Part shown: in pieces, positions 1 to 11,099 of the stretch
Layout: every line of letters begins with the position of its first letter
How positions within the stretch are numbered: position 1 is the stretch's first letter
Origin: Dromiciops gliroides
Lineage: Eukaryota; Chordata; Mammalia; Microbiotheria; Microbiotheriidae
Assembly: GCF_019393635.1 (NCBI RefSeq)
Contig: NC_057861.1
Location: forward strand, 546,440,711-546,504,710
DNA length: 64,000 bases
Direction of reading: 5' to 3'
Notes under the pieces: model-generated
What the model saw: the letters and a program-made list of their open reading frames with translations, nothing else
Told to the model about the DNA's origin: nothing
Databases searched by the model: none
Program-made: the position numbers and the translations under genes

Positions 1-183
1 CCAGGTCATCCGATTTTTATATCAGATCTCATATCTTCTGTTTCTTTAATCTTTTGATTTTGTTCTAATATTTCTTGCTGGCTCATATAGTCATTGATTT
101 CTGTTTAGTCTATTTGAGGTTTCAGAGTGCATTTCTTTCTTTTAAGCTACTTATCTCCTTCCAATTCTGTTCTCAAGAGCATT

Positions 184-352
184 TCTTCCCTTCCTCTCTT
201 CCTCCCTCCCTCCCTCCCTCCCTCCCTCCCTCCCTTCCTTCCTTCCTTCCTTCCTTCCTTCCTTCCTTCCTTCCTTCCTTCCTTCCTTCCTTCCTTCCTT
301 CCTTCCTTCCTTCCTTCCTTCCTTCCTTCCTTCCTTCCTTCCTTCCTTCTTT
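184..352. repeat. (TTCC)n / (TCCC)n microsatellite
   Basis: A CCTCCCTCCC block (about 200-232) grades into about 30 uninterrupted TTCC units. It produces spurious low-complexity open frames (LPSF/REGRKEG) on both strands. Confidence 0.98.
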
Positions 353-1139
353 CCCTCTTGCTTCATTTCTTCCAGGCATATACATAGTCTTGGTGGAAAA
401 TCCATTTTTTTATTCTTTGAGTCTGTGCTTGTAGTTGTCATGGAGTTAGATTTGCAGTATTTTTCATATAGGTCAGTGTTTTCTTTGACTTACTCATTGA
501 CAGTTTTAATTTCTTAACTAGAGTTTTGTGTTAGGGTCAGCTTGGCTCCTTGCTTTGCTTCTGGGTAGGGTGGTCAGTCCTGCTTGTTGTCAACCTAGGA
601 TTTCCTGGGTTCTTGTGCTGACCTCCAGCTCCTGGTTTTGAGTCCCATTTGGATCTTGAGGTTGAGTGCTTGATCGGCAGGACCTTCTGTGGTATCTCAA
701 GACAATGTGTTAGCTCAGATCCCCTGGGTCTGAGTGGTGCTGGTCAGTAACATACTAGTTGCTATTTCTAGGGGCTTCCAAAGTATCCACTTGGGACTTT
801 CCCAGAGCCTTACACTCTTCCTGTCTCTGGATAGAGAATTTTGCAAGCTATGTGTCTCATCTCTGATTGTGCTGACTCTGGCTTTCTTGGATGGACAGTC
901 TTTTCTGTTGTCCATAGGATGACCTTTATTTCATTTTTGGAGTAAAAAGAAATATTTAATGTAACTTCTCATGGTATTTCTTGATCATTAGTGAGGCTGA
1001 TGCAAACTTCAGGATTTTGCTGGAGAAGGTATGTGGGTATTTCCCTTTCAGAAAGCTTTTTTATCAGGAAACTCCCCATAGTAATTTCTCCAAGGATATA
1101 ATATTGGAAATATCTGCCTACGTTTTTGATGATTTAATA

Positions 1140-1390
1140 AAAATAGCTAGCAATTAGTTAGCCCTTTATGGTTTGCAAAGCATTTTACAAATATTATCTC
1201 ATTTAATCCTCAGAGCAATCCTGGGAGATAGATGCTTATTATCTCTATTTTACAGATGAGGAAATGGAGTTAGGTAGCAGTCAGGTGACTTTTCCAGGGT
1301 CACAGAGCTACTATGTCTAAGGCTAGATTTGAACTCAGATCTTCCTAACTAGTTCCCGCCTTCTGTCCACCGTACCATCTAGATGCCCTC
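1140..1390 (-). repeat. MAR1/MIR-type CORE-SINE
   Basis: The reverse complement of a tRNA-headed SINE. Reading +, it shows the tail motif TTTGCAAAGCATTTTACAAA, then TTTACAGATGAGGAAA, the CORE complement and TTTGAACTCAGATCTTCCT. It is moderately diverged. Confidence 0.8.
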
Positions 1391-1434
1391 CATGTTAACT
1401 AATTTATTCTGGCTTACAGTTACTTTCTGTTGAC

Positions 1435-1532
1435 TAAACTTCAGCACCTGTTGTATCCCCAAAGCCTAGCACAAAGCTTTTCCATATAGTGAGCACTTGA
1501 TAAATGTTGTTTGAATTGCATTGAAATAATTT
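1435..1532 (+). repeat. L2 LINE 3' end
   Basis: Typical L2 terminus: GTATCCCCAAAGCCTAGCAC ... GTGAGCACTTGATAAATGTTG. Confidence 0.65.
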
Positions 1533-2107
1533 CCTACAAGAAGCCTACCCAGAGTGGAACTAGGCTGTTGGCAGCCCTGTATGTTTGCTTATTAATTGTT
1601 TGAGTTTGTTAATATCCTTTCTGCACTGGATGTCAACCAGCTGGGCTGGAGACAATAATTGTGCATGTCCATCTGATGCATTTAGCTCTAGAATGCAGTG
1701 AAAATGCTTTTTGGTGGTGGCGGTGGTGGTGGTTGTAATAGTGTTTGAAAACTTTGGAGTCAGTGAATCCAAGATGTGCCACTCATCTCCTGATAGAGAG
1801 TTGCTGCAGAATGGGATATACACCTTTGGATATGGCTAATTTGGGAATTTGTTTCCCCAAACTATGCAGCTGGGGGGGGAGGGTTGTTTTTTTAATTTTT
1901 ATTAATTTACATATTGGGGAGGAACTGGTTAATTTTTTTAAATGCTAAATTGAAAAAAGTAAACTATTAAAAAAATAAAACATTGAGGTTTGAGAAATAA
2001 GAAAATCTGGGTTGAAGCCAAAAATTCTGGTCAGTTTGTGCTGTTGTTTTGTCTTGCTATACCCACTGCTTATATCAGAAACCTTTATTAAGTGCCACCT
2101 GGCCCTA

Positions 2108-2310
2108 GAGCCAGGGATTCTTGATATTCTTTGGGTCATGAAACCCTTTGGCATCCTTTTCTGAAAATGTTTTTAAGTGTAGAAAATAAAATACAAAGGA
2201 AATGCAAAGGATTATAATGAAAACCAATTATATTAAGGTAAGAGTTATCAAAAAATTTATTTCAAAAACCCAAGGTCATGAACCCCTAGTTTAAAACCCC
2301 AGCTCTGTAC
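2108..2310 (-). mobile_element. Short non-autonomous DNA transposon remnant (hAT-like)
   Basis: Its ends read as GCCAGGGATTCTTGATATTC and CATGAACCCCTAGTTTAAAA, matching the mammalian repeat whose ends say 'gggttcttaacctggggtccatga'. The same family recurs at 61045-61200 and 63075-63130. It carries no coding capacity. Confidence 0.5.
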
Positions 2311-2339
2311 ATTCTGGAACTAATTATGCAGACCCTACC

Positions 2340-2532
2340 TTCTGGTATCCTCCAGTCATAGAATTAGAAAATGCCTGAGGTGAAAGGGGATTATCTGGTC
2401 CAACTACTTCATTCTGCGAATGAAACTGAGTGGAGAAGGGAAGGGTCTTTGCCAAAGTAAAACAACTCATTAGTCACAGAGATCAAAAGAGAACCCAAGT
2501 CTGATGCCTAGCCCAATAGATTGTCTTCCTAT
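2340..2532 (-). repeat. MIR-like SINE remnant
   Basis: Contains TCATAGAATTAGAAAATGCC, a diverged GAAACTGAG segment, a CACAGAG motif and an AACCCAAGTCTGATGCC end. Confidence 0.5.
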
Positions 2533-3551
2533 TAAGCTCTTTCCCTGGCTAGCATCAGCCTAGAAGCGGGTGTGAAAGGAACATGTGAATGAGTTAACTA
2601 TTTACAAAATGGTACCGACTGGAGGGAGCTGCTCACTGGAGTGCAATGTCTAATGGATCATCCAATTATCTCCAACTTTTCTTTATTGACCATCCATCAC
2701 AGGTGCCAGGCCCCTTCAGAGGAGGCCTTCTGTGGGCCTCTGAGGAGTTAGGCCTTAGGAAGGCAGTCAGAATAAGAAGGGTTTTGGGGTCATTCCTTAT
2801 GAAGACCCTTCCAGCAAGTGGGGCTGTGTAACCTGGAGACACAATAGAGTATTTATTTCTCCCTCCACCAATCTTCAACCTGTTCCCACTATTATACTTA
2901 ATATTTTTAATTCATTGCTTTTCCACTGCCCTTTGTATTTTTTTTTTCCCAGCACCATATTCTAATGGGTATCATCCTACTTCTTCACTTCCTTGGCTTA
3001 GGCTCTCTTGTTCACTCTGTTGACCCATATCTTTTTGCATTTGCTTAAAGGTGTCTTAGGCCATGGATTTATAATTGGCTCTCTTGGACATTGCCCTAAA
3101 TTATCGGCTCTCCTTTCTCCTTTTCTTCCCAGGTTGTACTTGCCATTCCCTGTGGCAGAAACCATTTGAATAATTTGCTACTGTCTCATTTTTTCATTTC
3201 AATTGAAAATTCTTTTGATAAGAGTTTTGCAAATTTTACAAAAATTCTAGGCAGGTAAAGTTTTGTTTTGTTTTGTTTAAAACTCTGCCAGAATGTGTCA
3301 GGGGCAGAACACTCAAACCCAGGTTTTCCTACCTCACCTGCTGATTCTCTATACACTGTTCCATGTTTCACTCTTAATATATATATTCTATGTTTGTGAT
3401 GTGTGAGTATACACAGACAGAAAGTAATTTTTCTTCCTTTTCCTCAATAATCTAGAAACTGACAGAGAACCATCATCATTTGCTGATGTACATAAAAATG
3501 CTGTGGAAAGACCATGTTACGAAGTAATTTGCATGATTTCTTTTTTCAGCA

Positions 3552-4484
3552 ATGATCGCCAAGGAGGAGAAATTGGACTTTGGCAAGGAAACAAGAGAAA
3601 AAAAGAAAAAGAAGAAAAAGTCCAGGGCAGTGGAGGAGGATACCTTGGATGTGGAACCTCTAGTCAAAAAAAAGCCATCCCAGAAGGATGTGGCGCCCCC
3701 AGACGTGGTCCCAGAAATGCCCCTGATGAAAAAGAAAAAGAAGAAGAAGAAAACCCAAGAAGCAGAGAGCACAGACAGAACTCCCCATGAGGATAGCACA
3801 GAGGCCGAGACCATGGGCAGAACCAACTCCCTGAAGAAGCATCATAGCAGAAAGGAACTGCTTCCAAGCCTGCCTGAGACCCCAAGCGAAGGGAAGAGAA
3901 AGAAGACAAAATCATCCCTCTCTCACCCTCCAGGAGCAGAGACAGGGGTGGCTGCAAAACTGGAAGGGGACTCTGACAGAAAATCTAAAAAGCGGAAAAA
4001 GGACAAGAGGTTGGACCAGGAGCCCAGGGAGGCCCTTTCTGACCCTATGAAGGAGGAGGAGGAGGTGGAGGAAGAGAAGAAAGAAAAGGCGTGTGAGCCC
4101 ATAGAACAGAGACAGGGAGAGGAGAAGCAGGAACCCAGCAGTCTCGGGGACTCTGGCACCAAGAAGAAGAAAAAGAAGAAGAAGAAGAAGACTTACAGGC
4201 AAGAGGAGGAGGAGGATGGAACTGTTAATGTGCCCGTTAATGAGGGCCGTGTAGAGGACCCCAATGCCTTCAGCAGCTGCAAAAAGAAAAGCCACAAAAG
4301 GAAGCAGCCCAAGGCCGAATTGGCAGAAAGCGTCCCCCAAGCAGACAGCCCCAGCAGCACCAAAAAGAAAGGGAAAAAATCTAAGACACAGATAGAGCTG
4401 CCCTCTGCTGAAGAGCCTGCTCAGAAGAAGAAAAAGACGGCGGCAGGTAGGAAAGTGATGCAGGACCCTCCAGGCCTGGGCATG
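3552..4484 (+). CDS. KNOP1: KNOP1 coding exon 1 of 4 (residues 1-311)
   Basis: Lysine-rich nucleolar protein 1, a basic nucleolar protein with no known enzymatic activity. The exon opens 2 nt after a pyrimidine-rich acceptor (ends 3549). The ATG at 3552 gives an N-terminus (MIAKEEKLDFGKE) like the mammalian KNOP1 start as I recall it, so translation begins in a non-first exon. Visible features are Lys runs at residues 17-23, 60-67 and 204-213, the PEMPL motif just before the second run, and a Glu-rich patch near residue 170. The low-complexity, highly charged, mostly disordered composition fits a nucleolar protein. The reading frame stays open past 4484, but CATG|GTAAGT is a strong donor there and the next exon continues the family sequence. 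The exon is 933 nt (phase 0 at its end). The long open frame on the opposite strand (3912-4613) is a shadow of this biased composition. Total assembled protein is 466 aa, close to the roughly 458 aa of human KNOP1. Confidence 0.96.
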
Positions 4485-5890
4485 GTAAGTCTTTCCCAGA
4501 AGTTGATTCAGTGTGGGCATGATGAGGCTCTTGGCCTGTGCCCCAGGGGAGTCTGGGCCTTTGTTGTCCAAAGAAAGGACGTAGGCACATAGAGACACCA
4601 AGTGTGCGCGCACACAAGCACATGCCCCCTAACTGCAGAGGGTGCCAGACCGGTGTGTGCTAGGGCTACATGGTTCAGAGAAGGAAGTGGGGCTTCCCTC
4701 CTCGACTTCATCTTTAGAGGCCTGGAGCTTCTGCTGATCTCCTCCTGGTACTCTTCCAGGGGTTAATCGTTTTTGCTCCTTTTGGCATTCTTGGCCTGGC
4801 CATGCCCTTGGGCTCTGTTTCTTTCCCTGCCCTCTGCATTAGGGTTCCTTGGTCATGTTTTTTCCAGTCCTTGGGCCTCATGGGAGAAAATGCAATTGGT
4901 TTAACTGACCTCTGAGGCCCCTTTCAGCTTTAAAAGTTCTATTAATTTGTGTCCTTCTGTTTGTTCTAATACTGTTTCAGGGCGGGCATGGGGTATGGAA
5001 GAAGCCATTCTGGTGTTCACAGGCCTTTGTGCTTGGCTTTATAGTCTTCGGTCATGTTCCCCTTCAGCTTTGTTTCCAGAATGAGGAGGCTTGATCTTTA
5101 TCGTCTTCCACTGGAAACTACTCAATGCTGTCAACATTGGCCACTGGGCTAGTTGTGCCAGAAGTGCCAGAGTTTCCCTTGGTCAGGGAAATTACTATGA
5201 GGATCCTATGAGCCGTATCCGCTTCTTAGCTTTTGGAAAACATTTTTTGTTCACTCCCTCCTTTCCCCCCGCCCCCTTATACACAAAGGCACCAGAAGTT
5301 CTAAAAGGCCAAAATACAGAACTCTGCTCTAATTAAGCAAGGACAGGATGTACCTTTCGTGGATAAGGAAGAGAATGTGACCACAAGCTTTCCAACTTCC
5401 ATATATAGCAGGGCCAAGATTAGAACACAGGTCCCCTGTGTGACAGAGAGGTAGAATTTTTTGAGGGAATGAATGGTGTAGAGCAGGGATGGCAAACATG
5501 TGGCCAACCACCAAACATGGAGAATGATCCTTATGTACGATCTAGAGAACCCTGTTTCTCTTTTGAGTTTGACACCACAGGGAGAGAGGACCTAGTGCAT
5601 TCCAGTCTTAACCACCAGGAAGATGTTCCTAGGAATTCATTCTGGGCCTTTAAAAAAATGCATAAGTAGGAATGTACATTTTTGGAAATTTAGAATCTGT
5701 AGGTGAGAAAGGGGGGATTTTTTAAATGTGTGGTGTTGTTTTTTTCCTCTCTCCTGGTGACAGAAGGGGAGGAGTGAGAAATGCAATATAATCAACACTC
5801 TTAATTGAGTCCTATATGGTTCTCAGGGCACTATTTATGAACATACAGGGGTATTCTATATAATTTACAGAATAATTGTAGTTGTATTTA

Positions 5891-6039
5891 TTTTTTTATT
5901 TTTTGAGAGGCAATTAGGGGTTAAGTGACTTGCCCAGGGTCACACAGCCAGTAAGTGTTAAGTGTCTGAGGCCAGCTTTGAACTCAGGTACTCCTGACTC
6001 CAGGGCCGGTGTTTTATCCACTACACCACCTAGCTGCCC
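5891..6039 (-). mobile_element. WSINE1-type tRNA-derived SINE
   Basis: A reverse copy with a T-rich tail on the left. The TSD TGTAGTTGTATTTA is perfect (5877-5890 and 6040-6053). Confidence 0.95.
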
Positions 6040-6219
6040 TGTAGTTGTATTTAAAGAAGCAAAAGCCTATAGAGAACAACAGAAAAATATTTTGGGCAGG
6101 ATATGTGCATGTGTGTTTTGGTTTTATTTTTGTTTTTGATAAGAAACCCCCAAATATAGCTCAGGAGGAAAAGTGTGGATTCAACCTTGCCAGTTCACCC
6201 ACATTTTTTTCCCTTGGCC

Positions 6220-6480
6220 CTTCACATAAGTGCCATCTTGATGGAAGGCATTGTGCTAACATTAGGGAAGATGTTACAAAGATGGGGCAGGGAGTACTCC
6301 AGTTTGGCTGAAACATGGCGCGGGTAAAGGAGAATAACATGACAGAAGACTACAAGGGTCTTTGTGGGGGTCCTCGATACCAGACGAGGGACTTGGACCT
6401 TCCTTGGTAGGCTTTAGCGGCCACTGAAGATTTTTGAGCAGAGTAGGGATGTGACCAGATGCACACATGTGAGTAATGCA
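6220..6480 (-). repeat. Probable L2 LINE fragment
   Basis: Resembles antisense L2: GATTTTTGAGCAGAGTAGGGATGTGACCAG is a decayed form of the 'gagcaggggagtgacatggtcag' segment, in the expected order. Confidence 0.5.
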
Positions 6481-7699
6481 TACTTTGCAGCAGAAGATAG
6501 AGGGTCTGACTACTAGAGATCACTAGGACCTCCTCCCTATTATCAGAAGAAACTCCCGAATGAGGGCCAGATGTTTTGAGGCCATCAGAACAACAGGGTC
6601 ATGTGGCTTTGGGCTGACCTTTTAACTTTATCACAGCTTGACTCCTTACAGTAAAATGGGGACTTTCCTATTTTCCTACTTTCCCAGGATGAATGTGTTC
6701 TGAGGACAGGTGAACATGGAAAATCTCTTTGGTTGAAGAGGAACAAAATAAACAATGTTTTTACATGTCCTTTAAGGTGACATCCTCCTCTCCTGCCATT
6801 AGTCTCCCCAGAGCCAGGGTAATTGACCCTTGGTCATTTAAACTGAATGGGTACATACCACTGGATAATTCATGTGGCCTTTAATGTGGTAGGTTTTTCT
6901 TTTTTACCTTGGATGAAAGGCAAGAAAATTTTATCCAGATAAATTTTCTAATCGAATTGTCCATGTTGCAGAACGGCAGCAGATTAGCACTCATTTGAAT
7001 TTCTGTAGCTGCTTATGGAGGTGAAATAATGAGAGGTGAATGATGGGATATGGCCAATTATCGAGGCCTGGAGGATAAGACAGTTCTGCCTCTGCACTGG
7101 CCTGGGAAGTAAAAGAGGAGAGCATGGGAACCACTTTCCCTCTGCTGAACCCCTGACCATCAGCCATGTCTGATGTCTCGAATCATAAAAGCTGATGAGA
7201 GAGCTAGAATTTGCTGTTGTGATTGAGAAGGCACCCAGCTGTTCATTTGCCATCATAGATTTCAGTTTGGGGGGGCATGGGGAGTGGGGAGAATGGCAGA
7301 CTGGGAAAATAAAGAGGACATGTGACTCTGAGATGTAGGCTGTTTCCTATCCCACTAGAGCAGTGAAAGGAAAATGGATTTATTCTGGGCTGTGTTTCCC
7401 CTATGGGGTTGGAAATTTGTAATTCCAAGTGGTTTTGTGCAATCAAGCACCTCCCCAGGGCTGGAGACATGACGGGAACTGAGTATGAGAGTGATCAAGG
7501 TATGTGTTATCTTATTTAAATAATTTTTTAATTACAAACTAGTAAATCAATAAATATGAACATTTCTGCAGAAATGGGTATTCTATGTGAAACTGGTGAT
7601 CTGTTATATAGTTTGGTATTTGTTGTATCTAACGTATTGAGTTTATCATGGTAATAATAGCATGACCCTGCTTGTCTCTTTCCTTTTCTAAACTTCCCT

Positions 7700-7945
7700 C
7701 TTAGTGTTTTTTTAATGTTTCGTTGAGATTATTTTCTCTCTCCTTTTTTTTAAACATCACTATCACTACACCCTCCCCACATTTTTCTTTCCCACCAAAA
7801 TAAAAGCCTTGTAAGAAATAAGTGTAATTAAGCAAAATAAATGGGCATCGAAATATTAACATCCAAAAATGTATGTCTTAATCTAGCCTATAGTCCATCA
7901 CTTCTCCACCAAAAGGTATGGTGTTGGTTTGTGATCCATAATTGG
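7700..7945 (-). repeat. L1 3' UTR remnant
   Basis: Antisense L1 3' region with AGTGTAATTAAGCAAAATAA, CCAAAAATGTATGTCTTAAT and the 'tccatcacttctcc' segment, also seen in the 15.4 and 54.4 kb copies. Confidence 0.6.
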
Positions 7946-8599
7946 AAAAGGGGAAGGGGATCTTGGGTTTCTAAGAATTAACCAGGAGGTAACGTGACTC
8001 CCTTTCCATTTGTAGAAGTAAGAACTCTGCCTCAGCCACTGTTGGATTGAGTTTATACAACTCTTTGGGGGTTTTTGATGGTTCGTTTTGAGTTTTTACA
8101 ACTCATCGACCTATACCTTTCTTAATGGAAATGAGGACAGACTAGACTATCTAGGAAGAAACAAACTATAGCTCTAATTAGTTCTGTTGAGGAAAAAGTT
8201 GTAGAACAAAAGGACTTCAGGTAATTGCTTAAAGATCGACTATTTCTCCCCTTGCTTCTTACAGGAGTAGTTGTGTAAGTCATGTATTCAAAAGGGTTTT
8301 ATGTAGGCAAGGAAGGGAGGGAGGAGAGAAATCAGCCATATTTTCAACTTTGTTTATGGGTTGTTTTTTAGTGTGTTTTTTTTTTAAGAGCTAAAAATAA
8401 ACCCTCCAGTCAAACTGGCCGATGTCTTCCATGTCTTAGTTATTATTTCCCATTTGATTTATTGTAATTGTTTAGGTAGGTTCTGTATTTGCTTCCCATC
8501 TCTTTTGACCTCTTCACACCACTTTAAAAGTTACAAGGGGCCTCATAGGCTAGTACAGTCTTAATGGTTGCTAATATTTATGGGCTGGACCTGCGATTT

Positions 8600-8965
8600 C
8601 ATAAGTGTCCAGTGCGGATACTCTGCCATCCTGAGTCCCCAGCTGTTCTTTAATTTACAATCTCAGTTGTTTGAGATTAAGTAACTTGTTCTGGGATGCA
8701 GGGACAGGATGAGCCTGAGGCCATATTTGAAGTCAGGCCTAACCTATTCTGAAACCAGCTGTATTTACTACCCACACTGCTTCTCAGCTGTTAGTTACAG
8801 CGTGTTTCGATTTTAGCACACACTATCTCACTTGGTCAGCATACCTCTGTGAAGTAAGTTTTAACTCAGTTTTATAGACAAACCGATCATCCCAGAGTTT
8901 GGGTGACTTGATCATGGTCAGTAAACATCTCCCTAATCCATTGTTCTTTCCATTTTGCCGTACTA
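8600..8965 (-). repeat. Decayed MIR-type SINE sequence (two fragments)
   Basis: 8610-8780 keeps GAGATTAAGTAACTTGTTCT and a diverged TTTGAAGTCAGG. 8810-8960 keeps CACACTATCTCACTTGGTCA and TGACTTGATCATGGTCA. Confidence 0.45.
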
Positions 8966-9345
8966 CCTCTCCTGTACTTGAGCAAGAACGCTCTCTAACA
9001 TCCTTGACATTTTGTGGTCACCTGGCCTCAGCTTGTGACCATCCTCTTTCCTAGTTCCTAGCTGTCAGGGCATTCTACTGTGCCTTGGGCTGCCTGATGA
9101 GCTGTGCTGTTGGTACCAGAGCACCGAGCCTGACCAGGCTTCCCGGCCTCACTGACGGCTCTCCCTTCACCACCATGTTTCCTCGGATATGATCATTACA
9201 TTATTGGTCCCTATCTTGATCCTTGGAGATGACATGTTTCTCTCCCCATAGCAGTTTTCCAGCTCTCGATGCTGGACTGTTGAAGACCTTTGCCCGTGTA
9301 CACGCACTTGCATGTGTCACATGAATTTCTGCTTTTACTATTCAG

Positions 9346-9414
9346 GCACATGAATCAGACTTGGAAGTGCTATCTGAGAAAAAGGGAAACTTGGATGAAG
9401 TCACCATAGACATG
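9346..9414 (+). CDS. KNOP1: KNOP1 coding exon 2 of 4 (residues 312-334)
   Basis: This 69-nt phase 0/0 exon is too short for an ORF scan. It encodes AHESDLEVLSEKKGNLDEVT followed by IDM, matching the family segment DLEVVLEKKGN(M/L)DE. The acceptor is TTCAG and the donor is ATG|GTACAG. It lies 4.9 kb downstream of exon 1. Because both flanking introns are phase 0, skipping it would keep the frame. Confidence 0.93.
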
Positions 9415-9628
9415 GTACAGTAAAGCATCTGCTAACCTGTATTGCCATCTGGTCTTTTACAAGTTAGTGCCAGTAGCCATTACTGTGGGCATGAGTCACA
9501 GTCTTTGTAACAGAAGTCCACAATTGCCTTACCTGGTGACAGGGCGGGAATCTGGTAGAATTTGGAAAATATATTGGTCTACTACACATGAGGCTCCTCT
9601 AAAGGCATATTTTTTAAATGTTGGTTTA

Positions 9629-9779
9629 GGGGCAGCTAGGTGGTGCAGTGCATAGAGCACCAGCACTGGAGTCAGGAGGACCTGAGTTCAAATCTGGCCT
9701 CAGACACTTGACACTTACTAGCTGTGTGATCCTGGGCAAGTCACTTAACCCCAATTGCCTCACCCTCCCCCCAAAAAAG
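9629..9779 (+). mobile_element. WSINE1-type SINE
   Basis: The full head GGGGCAGCTAGGTGGTGCAG, B-box GAGTTCAAATCTGG and a C/A-rich tail are present. TSD TGTTGGTTTA at 9619-9628 and 9780-9789. It sits 215 bp beyond KNOP1 coding exon 2. Confidence 0.96.
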
Positions 9780-10194
9780 TGTTGGTTTAGGAAAATGCCC
9801 CCCCCCCAAGGAAGTGATTGGTAAGGGTGTTCTAGTTAGTCTTTTTTTTTTTTTTAAATTGAATTTGATCTTACTACTCGTGATCATGGTCCTTGCTATT
9901 TTATTTCGGCACCTCATAACTTTATGGGATAGGGACGCAAAATCCTGAGGAGTGAGAGACTTAGAGACAAGTTGCATAGAGTCACAGTTGCAAACTATTG
10001 CTTTATCTGAGTTTAGAATTTCTTGCCTAGGCTTTTTGGTTTTTATAGTAATATCCCAGTTATCTGAAGATTTATTTAGTAAGCTCAACCATCAATCAGT
10101 CAAACAAGAATTCCATTCACTCATTCATTATTTATTCATTTGGGGGTTTTAGTTTTGTTATTTATTATTGTCGTTCCTTTCTTTTTGAATTATG

Positions 10195-10350
10195 AGTTCC
10201 AAACTCTCACCTTCCCTTTCACCCCCTCCTACAAGCATTTTATTAATTGCTAACCATATTCCAGGTACTGTGTTAAGCACTAGAGATACAGAGAAAAAGC
10301 AAAAACAGTCCTTGGCCTCAGGGAATAAGGAAAGACATACATAGTTATAC
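10195..10350 (-). repeat. L2 LINE 3' end
   Basis: The antisense L2 terminus reads AAGCATTTTATTAATTGCTA ... CAGGTACTGTGTTAAGCACT ... followed by 'cagtccttggcctcagggaa'. Confidence 0.7.
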
Positions 10351-11021
10351 AGACTGAATCCAGTCACCTGAGAAGCATGATAGATTTGAGCCCCTGGGGA
10401 AAAAAAAACAACAAAACAATTCACAAAACCCAGTCATTTAAAAATGACTGATTTCTTGGAACATAAATAAAAGTATCACATTTGTCAAGGAGGAACAATA
10501 AAGGCAGTCATACAAACAGCAGGATGCTATATATAAGGAAAGCTATATAAAAACTACTGCATTACCACACAGTAGTGTTGTAATGATCTCACCGAGTCAC
10601 TAAAGAAAAACAACATTCTGTTTGAGGAAGCAAGGAGGTGTGTTTTGCATAATAAATCCCAAATGGTTAAAGTAAAGATTTGTCATGCAAGGTAGGGAGG
10701 TTTCTCTTATTTGGGAAATTTACTTATGTGGACCAGCAGATTCTCTTATAATGCCTGATAAAATGAGGTGGAACATTGAACTAATCCTACCTTGTGTTGG
10801 GAATAACAAAGTCTCAAGACATTTTAAAAAATCCACTCTTCTCCTTGATGTATCCTTTAACTGATGAAACACACTTCATTTTATTGTAATAAAGCTAAGG
10901 ATGGTTTTTGCCCTTTCTCTCTTTCCTCCCCAAGTCTTGACTTTACCTTAATCTGGCATTGAGACATACGTGAGAACATTTGTTGTCTCTTTTTCCTTTG
11001 CTTTGTTTTCCTCTCACTCAG

Positions 11022-11099
11022 GTCAGAAGAAAGGCCTTGCAAGAAGAAATTGATAGAGCATCTGGGAAAACTGAAGCTCTCAAAACCAAAGTGGAAGTG
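11022..11099 (+). CDS. KNOP1: KNOP1 coding exon 3 of 4 (residues 335-360)
   Basis: This 78-nt phase 0/0 exon encodes VRRKALQEEIDRASGKTEAL then KTKVEV. The first 20 residues are nearly identical to the conserved VRRKALQEEIDRESGKTEA block of mammalian KNOP1. The acceptor is a long pyrimidine tract ending CTCACTCAG and the donor is GTG|GTATGT. The last six residues are the least conserved part. The cryptic continuation past 11100 is intron read-through. Confidence 0.95.

Larger units (their letters stand above)
1..3549 (+). other. Probable KNOP1 5' intron
   Basis: No coding exon was recognised. The acceptor at 3549 implies an upstream untranslated exon, which must lie within or before this stretch. 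There is no CpG-rich promoter-like island. 445-1130 and 2540-3500 show nothing identifiable; the remainder is listed as repeats. Confidence 0.6.
4485..9345 (+). other. KNOP1 intron 1 of the coding part
   Basis: 4485-5470 is mostly unique sequence with weak MIR-like traces (4880-4940, 5330-5440). 5475-5590 starts with GGGATGGCAAACATGTGGCC, suggestive of an hAT-type end. 6540-7480 is repeat-poor (see findings). 7950-8590 shows nothing identifiable. Confidence 0.6.
9415..11021 (+). other. KNOP1 intron 2 of the coding part
   Basis: Holds the SINE at 9629 and an L2 tail at 10195. The rest (9795-10190, 10350-11010) is A/T-rich unique sequence without recognisable elements. Confidence 0.6.

Noticed and set aside
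151..441. Open frames in the TTCC microsatellite
   Set aside because: A period-4 repeat stays open in all frames; LPSF and REGRKEG repeats are not a protein.
1..3549. A KNOP1 promoter or first exon
   Set aside because: No CpG-rich stretch or recognisable first exon is visible; more likely upstream of the window.
3912..4613. A 233-codon open frame on the - strand
   Set aside because: It is the antisense shadow of KNOP1 exon 1. The Leu/Phe-rich translation is simply the complement of AAG/GAG-rich coding sequence and matches no family.
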